Positions 1 to 11,511 of a stretch of 64,000 nucleotides of DNA are shown one piece after another. Numbering within the stretch: position 1 is the first letter of the stretch; the number at the start of each line of letters is the position of its first letter. A program made the position numbers and the translations under genes. The notes under the pieces were generated by a model, which searched no databases, was not told where the DNA came from, and saw only the letters and a program-made list of their open reading frames with translations. Source of the DNA: Setoptus koraiensis (Eukaryota; Arthropoda); contig CM106585.1 of NCBI GenBank assembly GCA_048013815.1, positions 12,214,001-12,278,000 of the forward strand. The letters are read 5' to 3'.

Positions 1-288
1 ACAGCAACGGCAACAACAACAACAAGAGGTAGGTTTACGCAGATAGACTGTATTCAATGCAGGGAGAGGGAGAGAGAGAGAGCGAGCGAGCGACAGAGAA
101 AGAGAGAAGGGAAAGGGAGAAAGAGAGAAGGGGAAAGGAGCAATACGCTGCTTGGATGTGATTGGCAGCGCATGCAACATTTACTGCGCGATATCAACAT
201 TTTGACTGAATGAATGCCTTCGACTTTGCCTGATGTCCGTTTAAGTTTGCCTGTGTGTGCATGTGTGTGTGTGTGTGTGTGTGTGTGA

Positions 289-353
<65 letters not shown>

Positions 354-1015
354 GCTAGCATATAGTGCACACAAGTGAGTGAGTGTGTGTGTGTGTGTGT
401 GTATATTAAATGAAGATAATGCAATAATTATTATGATGATAAAAAAAAATTGATTCGTGTCCTCGATTTGTTCCTTCATTATTAGTTCGTTACGTTCTAT
501 ATCTATAGATCCACAACAAAACACACACAAATAGACAAACGGACACACATTTATTGAAAGCACACACACACACACAGACAAACATTTATTGTATACACAT
601 TTAGTGGTGTAGATTCGTAGTAGTAGTAGTGGTAGTAGAGTATTTATTGTACAACCTTACATACATTAATAATATACATATACATTGAGAGTTAGACAGA
701 CGGGCAGCCAGCCAGCCAACAGGCGGACAGACTCACCGAGCAAGCAATTGGATGAAAGGAAGGAACCTACTACCTAAACGATACCAAATACAGACCAATC
801 AATTGTTCGATACACACCAATATTCACGCAAAACGTCGCCGCCATCGTCGCATTCGACGCTGTCGAATTGGACCCATCCCCCACTTACGAGCCCAATAGA
901 ACGGAACCCAACCGAAACCACAAATCACTCAATTGAACCCATAGGACTGAACCCAATTAAAATATAAATTCATATATATACATCATTGTTACTATTAAGG
1001 TATTTTTATGCTACT
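1..1015. other. Upstream region of ELL, simple repeats
   Basis: No gene is supported here. The stretch holds a GA-rich tract (about 60-140), long TG dinucleotide runs, a short CA run near 560-575 and AT-rich sequence just before the ELL start. It probably contains the ELL promoter and 5' leader, but I recognise no specific promoter element. The open frames on both strands are translations of the dinucleotide repeats or of short random sequence. Confidence 0.6.
251..402. repeat. TG/GT microsatellite
   Basis: Nearly pure TG repeat from 251 to about 353, interrupted by a few GA and GC steps, with a second TG block at about 380-402 after a short unique spacer. Confidence 0.95.
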
Positions 1016-2611
1016 ATGTTGTCAGCAGCTACCTCTCCTTTGACGCCATCGCCACGCTCATCTACATTAATTAAAAATTACGATGAAAACAAGACTTACA
1101 TATTGGTCAGATTGAGCGAATCATTCTCAAACACTATTCAGGAATATCATCAACACAACAACAATAATCATAGTAATAATAATAATAATTTAAGGAACCA
1201 CCATCATCATCATAACAATCACAATAATATTAGCAACAACAATCATAGTCACAACAACAACAACCATCATCATAATAATAATAACAATCATCACTCATCC
1301 TCTTCCTCCTCGTCCTCATCATCGTCATCCTCATCATCAAGCTCCTCTCTTACAACATCAAAACAATTAACTAATAATAACAACACAACTAACACATCAT
1401 CGCCAACTATTCAATTTAATGGATCCAAAGGGTCAATTATATTCCCCAATGGCAAAAGTTACGAGTTTAGTCTCGATTCTGATGGAACACTGGATATTGA
1501 ATGCATTAAACAAACACATAACTCGTGGGAGACTATAGGAAAGATGGCCTGCTGTTTGCAGGTCAAAGGAAAAGATGATGTCTATAATATAACTAGACAA
1601 AAGATGGCCGTTGCTGAAAAGGAGAGACGAAAATATTGTACTAAGTTCATTGGTGATAATGAGAGTCCTGATGGTGGTAGTAGGGCTGTTAAACGTGCAA
1701 AAATTGACACTTCTAGCAATGCAACAACAGCCCCTGCCCTAACACCAACAAACAATCATATTAATATGATAACTACGGCTACCGCTACTACTAATAATAA
1801 TAACAACAACAACAACAACAACAACAACAATCATACTAGTAGTAAGAAAAAGATCACCCATCATGCCAACAATTCAAGCAACACAGCCAGCATCAATAAC
1901 CATCATAATCACCACCACAGCCACCAACATAACAACAGCAATCACAACCATCACAATCATCATGCCATTAGCAACAACAACAATCAAAATCATAATAATA
2001 ATCACGCCGGCAGTAGTAGCCCCACTTCATTGGCACAGGCCTCTAAATTTAACAACAATCAACAGCAAACAACACACAGCAACAAAAGCCTGAATCATAA
2101 TAGTAACAATAATAATAACAACAACATCAACGGAATCAATAGTAGTAATAATAATAGTAATAACAGCAATCAAAGTACCAACCATCACCACCATCATCAT
2201 CATCATCATCATCATACAGCTCCTAAAAATACAGCCACAAGTACTAGTGTCCACAATGGTTTAAGTGAATATTCAGATATTAATGATTATGAACAACTAA
2301 GGAGGTATAAAAGTGATTTTGATAGCGAATATGATGAATATATTACGTTGCATGATTATCTGCATAAGATTGAGGAAAAGTTCACAAGCCTTAAAGAATC
2401 GTTAGCAAAGACTATTGAAGGATCTTCACAATGGGAATTCGCTAAAGATGAAATATTCCGCGAATACGAAAAAGTAAAAAGTGATATAGAATTCCATAGA
2501 GCTCGGGGTAGATATGCCCAACTACATAAGAAGCTCGCCCTTATCAAGGATAAGATTTTCCAATTTAAAAAGGGCCATAATAATACTAAAGCAAAATTCA
2601 AAGCTAAATAA
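1016..2611 (+). CDS. ELL: ELL family RNA polymerase II elongation factor
   Basis: Nuclear transcription elongation factor that suppresses Pol II pausing within super/little elongation complexes (family knowledge; Drosophila Su(Tpl)). The predicted 531-aa protein carries both ELL modules. The N-terminal ELL domain lies at about residues 130-212 (TIQFNGSKGSIIFPNG, then a block ending AVAEKERRKYC). The C-terminal occludin/ELL homology domain lies at about 428-518 (RRYKSDFDSEYDEY, REYEKVKSDIEF, LHKKLALIKDKI). Between and before them are long Asn, His and Ser runs from AAC/CAT/TCA repeats. I chose ATG 1016 because upstream codons in frame lack a better ATG; an upstream exon cannot be excluded because the expected N-terminal motif is weak. 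An AATAAA at 2607-2612 overlaps the TAA stop, so the 3' UTR is probably very short. The gene converges on the cholinesterase-like gene 26 bp away. Confidence 0.9.
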   Translation: MLSAATSPLTPSPRSSTLIKNYDENKTYILVRLSESFSNTIQEYHQHNNNNHSNNNNNLRNHHHHHNNHNNISNNNHSHNNNNHHHNNNNNHHSSSSSSSSSSSSSSSSSSLTTSKQLTNNNNTTNTSSPTIQFNGSKGSIIFPNGKSYEFSLDSDGTLDIECIKQTHNSWETIGKMACCLQVKGKDDVYNITRQKMAVAEKERRKYCTKFIGDNESPDGGSRAVKRAKIDTSSNATTAPALTPTNNHINMITTATATTNNNNNNNNNNNNNHTSSKKKITHHANNSSNTASINNHHNHHHSHQHNNSNHNHHNHHAISNNNNQNHNNNHAGSSSPTSLAQASKFNNNQQQTTHSNKSLNHNSNNNNNNNINGINSSNNNSNNSNQSTNHHHHHHHHHHHTAPKNTATSTSVHNGLSEYSDINDYEQLRRYKSDFDSEYDEYITLHDYLHKIEEKFTSLKESLAKTIEGSSQWEFAKDEIFREYEKVKSDIEFHRARGRYAQLHKKLALIKDKIFQFKKGHNNTKAKFKAK

Positions 2612-2612
2612 A
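2607..2612 (+). promoter_or_regulatory. AATAAA polyadenylation signal overlapping the ELL stop codon
   Basis: Canonical AATAAA whose TAA is also the ELL termination codon (2609-2611). Use of this signal would place cleavage inside or next to the 3' end of the convergent gene. Confidence 0.55.
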
Positions 2613-2637
2613 TACACACATCTTAAATGATTCTTTT

Positions 2638-5600
2638 TTAGTACAACATCATGGAACTTGGCCTTACAGACGACTGCTGACCTTGTTCAGGAGTAGATAT
2701 TGTTGTGGAGGATGTTGTGGGTGGATATTGAAAATAATGACTTCCCGTTGAGTTGGAAGCCTCCAACCAAACAGAAGGCGAAGCTGTCTTGAATGTCTGC
2801 CGTTTGCGTTGCTTATACAATATAATCAACAATATAATTACTATAATTAACAAACTAATTGATGTTCCCACCATCGTGTAAGCGAAGCTGCTGATAATTA
2901 CTTGTTGTTCTTTCATGCGATTCTGTTCCAATCGACTATGTGATGGATTTGAGCTCATCTGCGACATTTGCCTAGTCAGGGGCCTATCGACGTCATCAAA
3001 GAACGAACTAGCTCCATGTGATATAGAAGACAAATTAGCATGATGATCGGATTGGTTAGGAATAATAATTGGATCATCTGAAGCCAATTTACCATGTGTA
3101 GAGCCGTAAACGCCAGGATCTACTACATCAAAAGGCCTTATAAAGGAATTAAAAGTCTCGATTTCTCCAACATTCTGATTTTTTACTGTCGTAGCAATAG
3201 AAGGCTGCTGACTATAAGTACTAATTCTGAGAGCATCATCACCTGTTGATAAAGGAATAGTTCTCTTAGTTTTCACCTCATACAAGTCATATAGATAACG
3301 AGACCAAAAATTTGCCTCGGCTTGTTGGAAGCCGCGATCTGGTAGTAAATTTAAGCCGATTTTCAAGTAAGACAATGAACTGGGGTCATAATTTGGCCAT
3401 TGAGGGTATTCATAGTTTTCGTGAGCCGGTGCTCTTCTGTATCGCATAATAATCAAGCACATCACACACAATCACAAGACATGTGAAGAAGGTATAGAGA
3501 GTAAATATATTATTATTATTGGATTGTATATAAATTTGAAGATGCAAATGTAACTGTTATTTAAATTATTTCGATAGTATACAGACCCGTATTTGGCAAA
3601 ATCAGTCCATAAGCGTGCCAAACGTTGGCTAATACGGTGATCATATGTAGACAACGATTTGACATCATCCGAATTCAATGAAAATAAATAAAATAGTTCA
3701 TCTCCATGACAAACGCCCGTATTGAATAAACGTGGTGAGTTGTTAGTTATCAGATTCACCATTGAATTCTGACCCAAATAGTCGAACAAGTACATATAGG
3801 TGGACATTTGACCTGACTCATACCTAGAATATAATTTTAATGTTTCGTCTATGCAAGACCCGTACAGGGCATCCGAGCTCATCTGATTGATACACAAAAG
3901 GTCCCGTTATCAGTCTGATCAGCATAGTATACCTATAGTGAATATTTTTCTTTTTAGAGTAAACTTACGTTGATGAATTTGATTGCTATCTGAGAGAGGT
4001 TCCGGTGGTCTATTGAGTTGAAATAAGAATATTTAACTGTTTCTTTGATATGATTCCGGGCGTCATTGAAAGTTTGGATTGTTAGTCCATCAATGGGGCC
4101 AGTTCGGCGTATATTGTTTGACATTATGAGATTGACTGGGTGCAATTTCTTGAAATCTGTCGTTGATTCTAAAAGTTTATCAACTAAACTATCTTCAAAG
4201 TTATTCAAATTCTTGACTGCTGAAACGGCCAACTGTTGCTCATTATAAGCATTAACTATAGCTGGATAGAAGAAAGCCCCCTCGTTCCTGTTAAGACCCA
4301 TGATGAGTGGTACGTGATTGAAGTTCCCCGAGGTCAAAGTTTTTCTCGGCTCCTCAACGACTATTGCATCACTCACACTGCTCAACTCAATAACAGGTGC
4401 ATTTCTCTGGGGAAATTGGCTCAATATCTGAGTGAAGGTATAAGCGCAATTCACTATTGTTAGTAACATTCAACAGAAAGAGTATAGCAGATTGTTGTGA
4501 TGGCAGACAGGTCAGACTCAAATTCTTACCTTGGTACGTGTCTGAGCTTGGAGCAATTGATCCAGTGGGGTCATTCTTAGACAGTCTGCAAGATATACTT
4601 TGAGCATGGTATCGAGTTTCTGGCGATTGTTTAGGTCATTGGTGGAGGTCACCGTTGATGTATTACGCAATAGCTCAAAATAATCCATAAGGTGGTTTGT
4701 GCTTCGCTCGTAGATCAAGTTAGACCAAAATGAATTCAATTGGGCCAGATTCAAAGGTGATGGTGGCAAGCAACCAACTAATTGACCAATATATTGCATA
4801 TATTGAAATGGATCTCTTTCGAGTGCCCATGGACACAATGCAGAGCCGCTCTGGGCTATGGCACGCTGAAAAAGACGGCTTGATGTGCTCTTTGGTGACA
4901 AAATCTGATACATGACACTGGCTGCACCAGAGCCCTGACCAAAGATGGTGATCTTGTTTGAATCACCCATAAATTTATTGATGTTTTTCTGTATCCATTC
5001 CAGTGCCATATATTGATCTTTCAAACCCATATTGCCACTTAGTATTTCATCGCCTGAGCTTAAAAAGCCCAGAATACCTATTCGATAATTAAACGTTATC
5101 AATATGACTTCCGAATCAATTAGTCTTTCAGGCCCATAAATAGCACTGTCGCCATTCTCGAAACTTTCACCTTGTATGAATACCATTACAGGATACTTTT
5201 GTTCTCGTTGCTGTTTGGTATTTATTGAACCCGGTATGTAGATATTCAAATAGAGACAATCCTCTTGGCCAAGGAGATTACCTCGGGCATCATACTGTGG
5301 GCAAGCATTTCTGAAAGAGTTGCATTCTAATACTTGATCGGTCCACCCTGGGTGAGGTTTCGGTGACTTGACAGCGATCAAACAATTAAAGACAATCAGT
5401 TGATAAGACAGCTGCGAGGAACAGGTTTTTTAAACGAAAATCTATCAAGTATGTGGTTACCTTGAATCGAAGCGTGCCAACCGGAGGGGCGGCATACGGA
5501 ATACCCAAGAAGGCAAGAAATGACTTATCAAGCTTATCGGATCTTATCCAAGTTCCTCGAACGATACCTTGTTGCACTTTGATTTCAGGCTTTAAGAATG

Positions 5601-5784
5601 GGCTTTGTTGTTGTTGTTGTAATATATCGGCTGTTGTGGATGGAAGTGGCAAAACTTGTTGATTATCGAACTGATTTCCCGTTAATTGATAGGAATATTG
5701 ATGATTTGCCGCTTGATTAGAGACACTATTCAACATTATAACTGTAAATATCATAACAAGATAATAGGTCGCTGAAGTTTCCAT
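2638..5784 (-). CDS. Cholinesterase-like adhesion-type membrane protein (neuroligin/gliotactin class), catalytically dead
   Basis: Type I membrane protein of the carboxylesterase fold, predicted 904 aa. Five exons, all with GT-AG introns and consistent phases: 5784-5461, 5366-4530, 4427-3969, 3882-3587, 3436-2638. A hydrophobic signal peptide (residues 1-25) and a Gln run precede the esterase domain (SFLAFLGIPYAAPPVGTLRF; EDCLYLNIYIPG; GNMGLKDQYMALEWIQ). The nucleophile elbow reads FGQGSGAAS, with Gly253 where active esterases have Ser. The Glu (NRNEGAFF) and His (GVCHGDELFYLF) positions remain, and the oxyanion-hole region is degenerate (FIQGESFENG). A transmembrane helix at about 830-850 is followed by a basic stop-transfer (YKQRKRQ) and a ~50-residue tail ending MMLY. 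Family members act in cell adhesion or septate junctions; which subgroup this belongs to I cannot decide. It is divergent from the lipase gene to its right. Confidence 0.85.
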
Positions 5785-7443
5785 GTCTGCTCGATGGAAG
5801 AACTACTACATCTTCTTATTGATTCAAGTTTAACACAGATTGTAATCAATTAACAACTGCAATTTGCTGGAGATGCAAATAACAGGATTGCTTGCAATCC
5901 AAATAACAATGTAATACCGTCTTAATTTACTAGAAAGTAAGCACTGTGAAGTTTATTGACATTACCATCTTGTTAATTGAACACACTTTGTCAACATTCA
6001 GATAGCATCTATGCTATTTGATTGTCGTTGTGTGAGTACATGTGGATAGTAAAACTAGAAATATTTCCGAAAGTTGCCAGACCACAATTGCGGTGTGTTT
6101 GTAAGTTATTCTAGATAATACAATAGATTTTTATGGAGAGTGAGAGAGACATAAAGGTATACGCAACAACAATTCGATAGGTTAGCCCTTATTTTAAACA
6201 GATCAATATTAACAGTTTGGTTCCAAAACTAAAACCTGTTTGATCATCTCTTTATTTGTGAGTTGAACTAACCAAAGGAAACGTATTAATTTACATTGTG
6301 GTTTTATTGTTATTTAGCACAATATACTATTGATAGTACAACTGACTCACAAAAGCTTTGCATAAAAAATTTAGCTTCTACAATCGAAATCAAACGTTCA
6401 TTTGCCATAGGTAGAGAGGTCTGTTTGTGATATCGTTAGTAACATGGTTCGTCTGCTGTGTAGATGCAGCCATTTCCGGCCATAAACAAATCTGTTTTGA
6501 TACAGCAACAACTGTCCGGTCATTAGCATTTCAAACAAACAGTTGCTAGATCATCGTCATCACAGCTTATTGATCATGATGTATTAATAATATTTATTTA
6601 TTGAAACACTCGATTTTCGTTGACTCATCAATTATTAATACTTTTACCATGATCGCTATGATATCTTTCAAAGTTGGGGCCAAGCATTCTATCACAATTG
6701 AATACTTGGCTGAAACTTTCGGATCTGTAGAGATCTGTCAGGCTATTAATTGATGTGAGAGAATCTATAAGAAAACGAGGAAAATCATCATCTTAGAAAT
6801 CCACAACAGTAGAGGTAACGGTCGTCGGGGCATATATCAGCTAGACCTTAGGCAGACAGTAGAGACAGTATACACAATAGAGAAAGCTGATAGCGTGAAT
6901 GTGATTAAGTACATATCTCGAATAAATGACACAATCATTTGTCTCAGCAATCAACCATGTTTCATGCAATGAGCACTTGCCGCCGTGTTCAATTATATAT
7001 TCTTTCTTTTCACAGTATCATTTGCTAATTTTGATACTTGACATCTGTATAATGTGTTTCACACGCCAGAATTTCACAGATAATTCACGCAGATCTTCTT
7101 CACAGCCAATTTTGAAAACGTTCTTCGTTGCTGAACAAAATATGGTGGCTGAGGTTTGTTGCTCTGATTATGTAATTTGTAATTTGAGCAATGTACAGAC
7201 AAATTATCATGGATCTGTCTCATTAATTTTAAATTTGCACCAAAATTCTGTCTTGTCAACGTCATTTCAGTATTATGATCATCATTGTCACGCGTCTCAT
7301 AATACTTCTGGTAATACTTCTGATGCATATGATTAGTTATGAAAGTATGTATAGAAATTTATATATTTGTTTTACTCTGCTGTATATAGGAAGCGAAGTA
7401 TTGGTGCTTTACTGTAAGAACTAACCCACATCCTGTTAACATA
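5785..7443. other. Intergenic region between divergent genes
   Basis: AT-rich 1.7-kb spacer between the start codons of the cholinesterase-like gene (-) and the lipase gene (+), so it should hold both promoters. Open frames near 6926-7336 and 7074-7328 on opposite strands show no recognisable domain and are not called. No repeat or RNA gene was recognised. Confidence 0.5.
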
Positions 7444-9405
7444 ATGATTGGTTCAGTATATGTATCATTGTTAATTGTGATTTGTGTCACTCCACAGTCA
7501 TGGACTGCCGAGCTGCCTCTGTCAGATATCATTTCTCTTGGCAGCGAGGATATAAATAGTGAAGATTTCGGCCAATTTGGCTCATCATTTGCGCCACCAG
7601 TAAGTCTACACATTTGAGACGCTCAAATATAGCCTGTTGCATCTATCGAATACTCGGCTCTTCGAAATTAATATTACATGCAATTTGATTGATTCATCTT
7701 TATCTTTTCAATATGTATATGAAATTTCTCTCGTCAATCATCTCATAGGAGATCTTGCTGAATTCGGCTGGTTTCAGCTACCAGCTGTTCCATCCTTTCA
7801 CAGAGGACGGATATAAGCTTGAGTTACTGCACATAATCAACCCATTTGTTGAACGATCAAAACTGAAAAAGTACCCCGTCTTATTAAGTCATGGTTTCAC
7901 TTTGGCGGGCTACAATTTCGTGATGCAATCAAGTAATGAATCAAAGGCACTGCCTTGGCCAAGGAAATCGTCCGATAAATGGAAAAGATCTAGTGATAGA
8001 AATCTGGCGATACTATTGGCCAACAATGGTTACGACGTCTGGTTGACGACTAGTCGGGCCAGTTTATGCTCAACAAAACCGGATGTAAAACTGCACACCA
8101 GATACTCTGTGCATGATCCGAAATTTTGGCATTTCACTTTAGATGAACAGGCCAAATACGATATACCTTGTGAGGTGGACACAGTGTTGCAACACACAGG
8201 AGCTAAGAAGGTTATATTTGCTGGTTATTCGCAATCAACATTTACAATGCTCGCCCAGTTGTCATTGAATCGTGAATTTGCTCAAAAGATACACACATTT
8301 TTGGTGATAGCTCCCATAACTAGCATGAAACAAGCCACTGGAATGCTGCGTCCAGTTGGCAGACTTATCGGAAGAATCCTGCCTGAAAATCTTAGAGATT
8401 TTGCATTCTTGCCAGTGCCAGTTGGTCGAATATTGACAAAGGTTTTGCTAACATTGTATTCTGTGGCGCCTAAGTCAACCTTGGCAATATTTATTTTCAT
8501 ATTGAATTTAATCTTTGGTAACAACGGAAACAAAGGCTATGAAGTATGTAACGCACTGAAATGGGGCCAATTGTCTCCCGTTATCTAGTATTTTCTAAAC
8601 AATCTGCATGCGCACTATCTATTAATCAACCTAAATTTACAAACCTATTTTTGCGAGTCTAGGCCAATCTGTTGCTCGGTCGTCTCTTCAGGTACCCATC
8701 CAGCATGAGGGGCTTTCTCCACTTTATGCAGCTTTTAGATACGAAATACATGAGCCACTACAACTATGGACCTCGTAAAAATTTGCTTTTCTACGGAACA
8801 GTGAGTAGCATCAAACGAACACCCAAAGAAGAATCTTCCTGCAAATGAATGTTTTGAATCCAATGATCTTCATTCATCTCTTTGCCCTCGTGACCTCTTT
8901 ACCTAGACCACTCCACCAGTGTACAATTTATCCAACATTGAGCTTAATGGTATGGCTATCTACGTTGGTGAAAACGATATCCTGTCGAAGCCCGCAGACA
9001 ACAAGAGATGGGTGAACCAGCTAAAATGTAGAGTATCACAGCAACAAATGAAGAGATCCTCTTCTCATCCAAATTATATCTCTACGTTTCGTTTTGGCAA
9101 TTTTTCCAAAATTTGTTAACATCCCGATAATTCTTTGATCAGTCCCACCTATTGAGTACAAAGTGATACCGGACTGGAACCACTTAGACTATATGATAGG
9201 CGAAGACATTGATATTTTGATGAACAAGCCCATACTTCGTCTGTTAGACAGACGCCTTGGATACCTTAAGATCAGAAAAGAAGAGAGAATTGCTAGCTTG
9301 AAACCGGTGAAGAAATTGGCACCAAAAAAGCATAAAATTCCTACTAAATCCAAGCATAAAAAGATACCCGTCCTGTCAGCTGAAACGGAAGCTGAAGCCG
9401 ACTAG
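7444..9405 (+). CDS. Acid lipase (AB-hydrolase associated lipase family)
   Basis: Secreted or lysosomal lipase of the gastric/lysosomal acid lipase family, predicted 490 aa. Five exons with GT-AG introns: 7444-7599, 7749-8543, 8663-8800, 8907-9027, 9143-9405. Residues 1-21 form a signal peptide (MIGSVYVSLLIVICVTPQSWT). The fold starts with ILLNSAGFSYQLF, then LLSHGFTLAGYNFV. The expected triad is present: Ser213 in AGYSQSTF, Asp387 in VGENDILSKP, His417 in IPDWNHLDY. The elbow is GYSQS where the family normally has GHSQG, and the usual GNSRGN segment reads TTSRASLCS, so this is a diverged member. The C-terminus carries an extra ~40-residue Lys-rich tail absent from typical ~400-aa members. 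I chose ATG 7444 because it gives the signal peptide. Substrate (triacylglycerol or sterol ester) is inferred from the family only. Confidence 0.88.
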
Positions 9406-10204
9406 TAATGGCCATCAGTAAGGGTAATAACGTCGCAAAGATGACTATTATGACTTGCCGGTAAGACGTTGTTTTCTCACGCGAGATGTTTATGAAATTT
9501 ATTAAAGCTTATTCAAATTGTTCGTAGAAGTTTTAGTAATGATTTTTTTTTCACTTCCGCCACTTTCTAATTTCACATGTTTTCAACTGGCCTTGCTTGC
9601 CGGCTTGCGATCTCTCACAACTTCGTTTGTCCAAAATTGAAATTATGCCTCATTGCGTGTAATTGCTGAGTTTCGTTACGAAACGACGGATTTGGTATAA
9701 GATTCTGACAAGTCGAAATTTTCCAGTTCGAAGAGCGTCATTTTTATTTCTTTGCGGTCGAAGCGCTCCCTGGTGGACGTTCTCAAAGGTATGATTTATG
9801 CATGTTCGGCGAACACTCGTTACGAAGCAAACGAAGAGCTGAAGCCAGTGGAGCGAGATTGAGATTGTGACATTTCATTAGTAAAATTGCAATAATAATA
9901 TTGATAATATCAGAGAGAACAAACAATAAAATTGTTACTACGACCGCCCAGGAACAATGGTCTTTTATCGGCCTCCCACATTCTAGAAATTTGCGTACCA
10001 ATCTCATTAGCTCAACAATCGAAAATAAATATATTTATATATACATATATCTATATATATATTGTGCCTGACAACCATTGTTTACATTCGAGAGATATTT
10101 GGAAAGATACTATTTATTAGACAGATTATCGGCAAAGAGATATCGACCGAATTGTTTAGATATCGTTAGATATTATAAGATATAATTCATTTAAAGCCAT
10201 CAGG
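9406..10204. other. Intergenic region lipase to Josephin gene
   Basis: AT-rich 0.8-kb spacer between two co-oriented genes. An ATTAAA near 9501 may be the lipase polyadenylation signal. A TATA-rich stretch at about 10025-10065 lies upstream of the Josephin start, but I cannot show it is a promoter. Nothing else recognised. Confidence 0.4.
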
Positions 10205-11211
10205 ATGGCCAGACAAGATATAATGTCAGACAATCAAAGCAATACTAGAGAAGAATCACGAGAGTCCACGCCACCATCAGATAGCCAGATCACAGTAACT
10301 GATGATAATATCATGTCGTCACAAAATATTCAAGTCTATCACGAACGCCAATCTAGACAATTATGTGCCCTTCATGCCTTGAACAATTTATTTCAAAATT
10401 CTAGAGCGTTTGACAAGCATGACCTAGATCTTATATGCAAAACATTGGCGCCCGAATCTAGAATACTCAATCCTCATCGCTCGGCGTTAGGAATAGGTAA
10501 TTACTGTACACTCATTTTGGAACCCCAACGAATCTCATAACTCTGTCTGATCATATTTTTTCTTCATTTTTCGCTTTCACCGATTTATCAATCCAGGATG
10601 TTATGATATCAACGTTATAATTACTGCATTGGCAAAAAAAGGGTTTGAAGTTGTTTGGTTCGACAAACGAAAGTGAGTTTGATATAACTTGAATGTGTCT
10701 CCGACATTCCGAACCTCTACTCTTTGATGACAGTAACTGATATTTACAATTACCGATAATCATCCACAGGGACCCATCTTGTCTCAACCTCAAAGATATT
10801 TTTGGTTTCATACTGAATGTTCCAAACCCGTCTAACGGAATTTTTTCGATATCCTTGAGCTACATTCCCCTACCAACTAATATTTGGTCTTCACGTAAGC
10901 ATTGGATAGCCATCAAAAAAGTTGGCCAGAGCTACTACGATCTTGATTCTAAACTAGTCTTACCTTTCCTGATCGGTGATGTGAGTATATATCGAATTAA
11001 TTATCTATATAATCTCAATATAGCAGCTCGAAAATAATGATTTTCAGCGATATAACAAAATACGTTTACCTTTCTTCCAATCAACCTTCATGAACTATAG
11101 GAAAAAGCCGTGATAGAGTATCTTCGGCTAAAAAATTCTTCGGACCAAGTAGAAACTCTTATTATTGTAAAGAAAGCAATTGCTGATTCTCAGACTTGGC
11201 AGAAAACTTGA
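10205..11211 (+). CDS. JOSD: Josephin-domain deubiquitinase (JOSD1/2-like)
   Basis: Cysteine protease that removes ubiquitin. Predicted 229 aa from four exons (10205-10496, 10597-10672, 10770-10980, 11101-11211) with GT-AG introns of 97-120 bp and matching phases. The Josephin domain fills residues ~44-225. The catalytic Cys54 lies in RQLCALHALNN, His167 in RKHWIAIKKVGQ and Asp182 in YYDLDSKL, the usual Cys-His-Asp/Asn triad spacing. Other family blocks are CYDINVIITALAKKGFEVVW and SDSQTW-like C-terminus (ADSQTWQKT). It lacks the UIMs and polyQ of ataxin-3, so it belongs to the short JOSD branch; the paralog is not resolved. About 40 Ser/Asp-rich residues precede the domain, and initiation at the second in-frame ATG (10223) is possible. 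It converges on OGFOD1, 295 bp away. Confidence 0.92.
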
Positions 11212-11505
11212 TTTTTCTAGTGAATATTTAATGACTGATTCACATCCTCTGAGCACATGGAAAATGTTCTTCAAAGTTTAGAAGCCGATAGTTTAATTAG
11301 CTAATCTTGGTCGAAATTCTTCGGAACCAACATGTATATTTTAAAAAAAAAATCCACATTCTGATAACACACAATTGTATGCAAACGAAGTGGTCTCCAT
11401 TAGAATTCTCAGATACCAGCTTCAGTCTCTGCAGAATAGGGTCAAGTTTTGGGCTTCACAATCACAAATTGGAATTAATTCGCTACGGTTCTTTATGATC
11501 ATTTG

Positions 11506-11511
11506 TTTATT
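11506..11511 (-). promoter_or_regulatory. AATAAA polyadenylation signal overlapping the OGFOD1 stop codon
   Basis: The plus strand reads TTTATT, so the minus strand has AATAAA whose TAA doubles as the OGFOD1 stop (11509-11507). Confidence 0.5.

Noticed and set aside
1-34. AAC-rich start of the window followed by GTAGGT, resembling an exon end with splice donor
   Set aside because: Only 28 bases are visible and simple repeat; no way to tell coding from leader sequence.
752-967. 71-codon open frame just upstream of ELL
   Set aside because: No domain, no link to the ELL frame and repetitive Pro/Thr composition; more likely 5' leader.
6926-7336. 136-codon open frame between the esterase-like and lipase genes
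   Set aside because: Another open frame overlaps on the opposite strand and neither shows a domain or signal; AT-rich chance frame.
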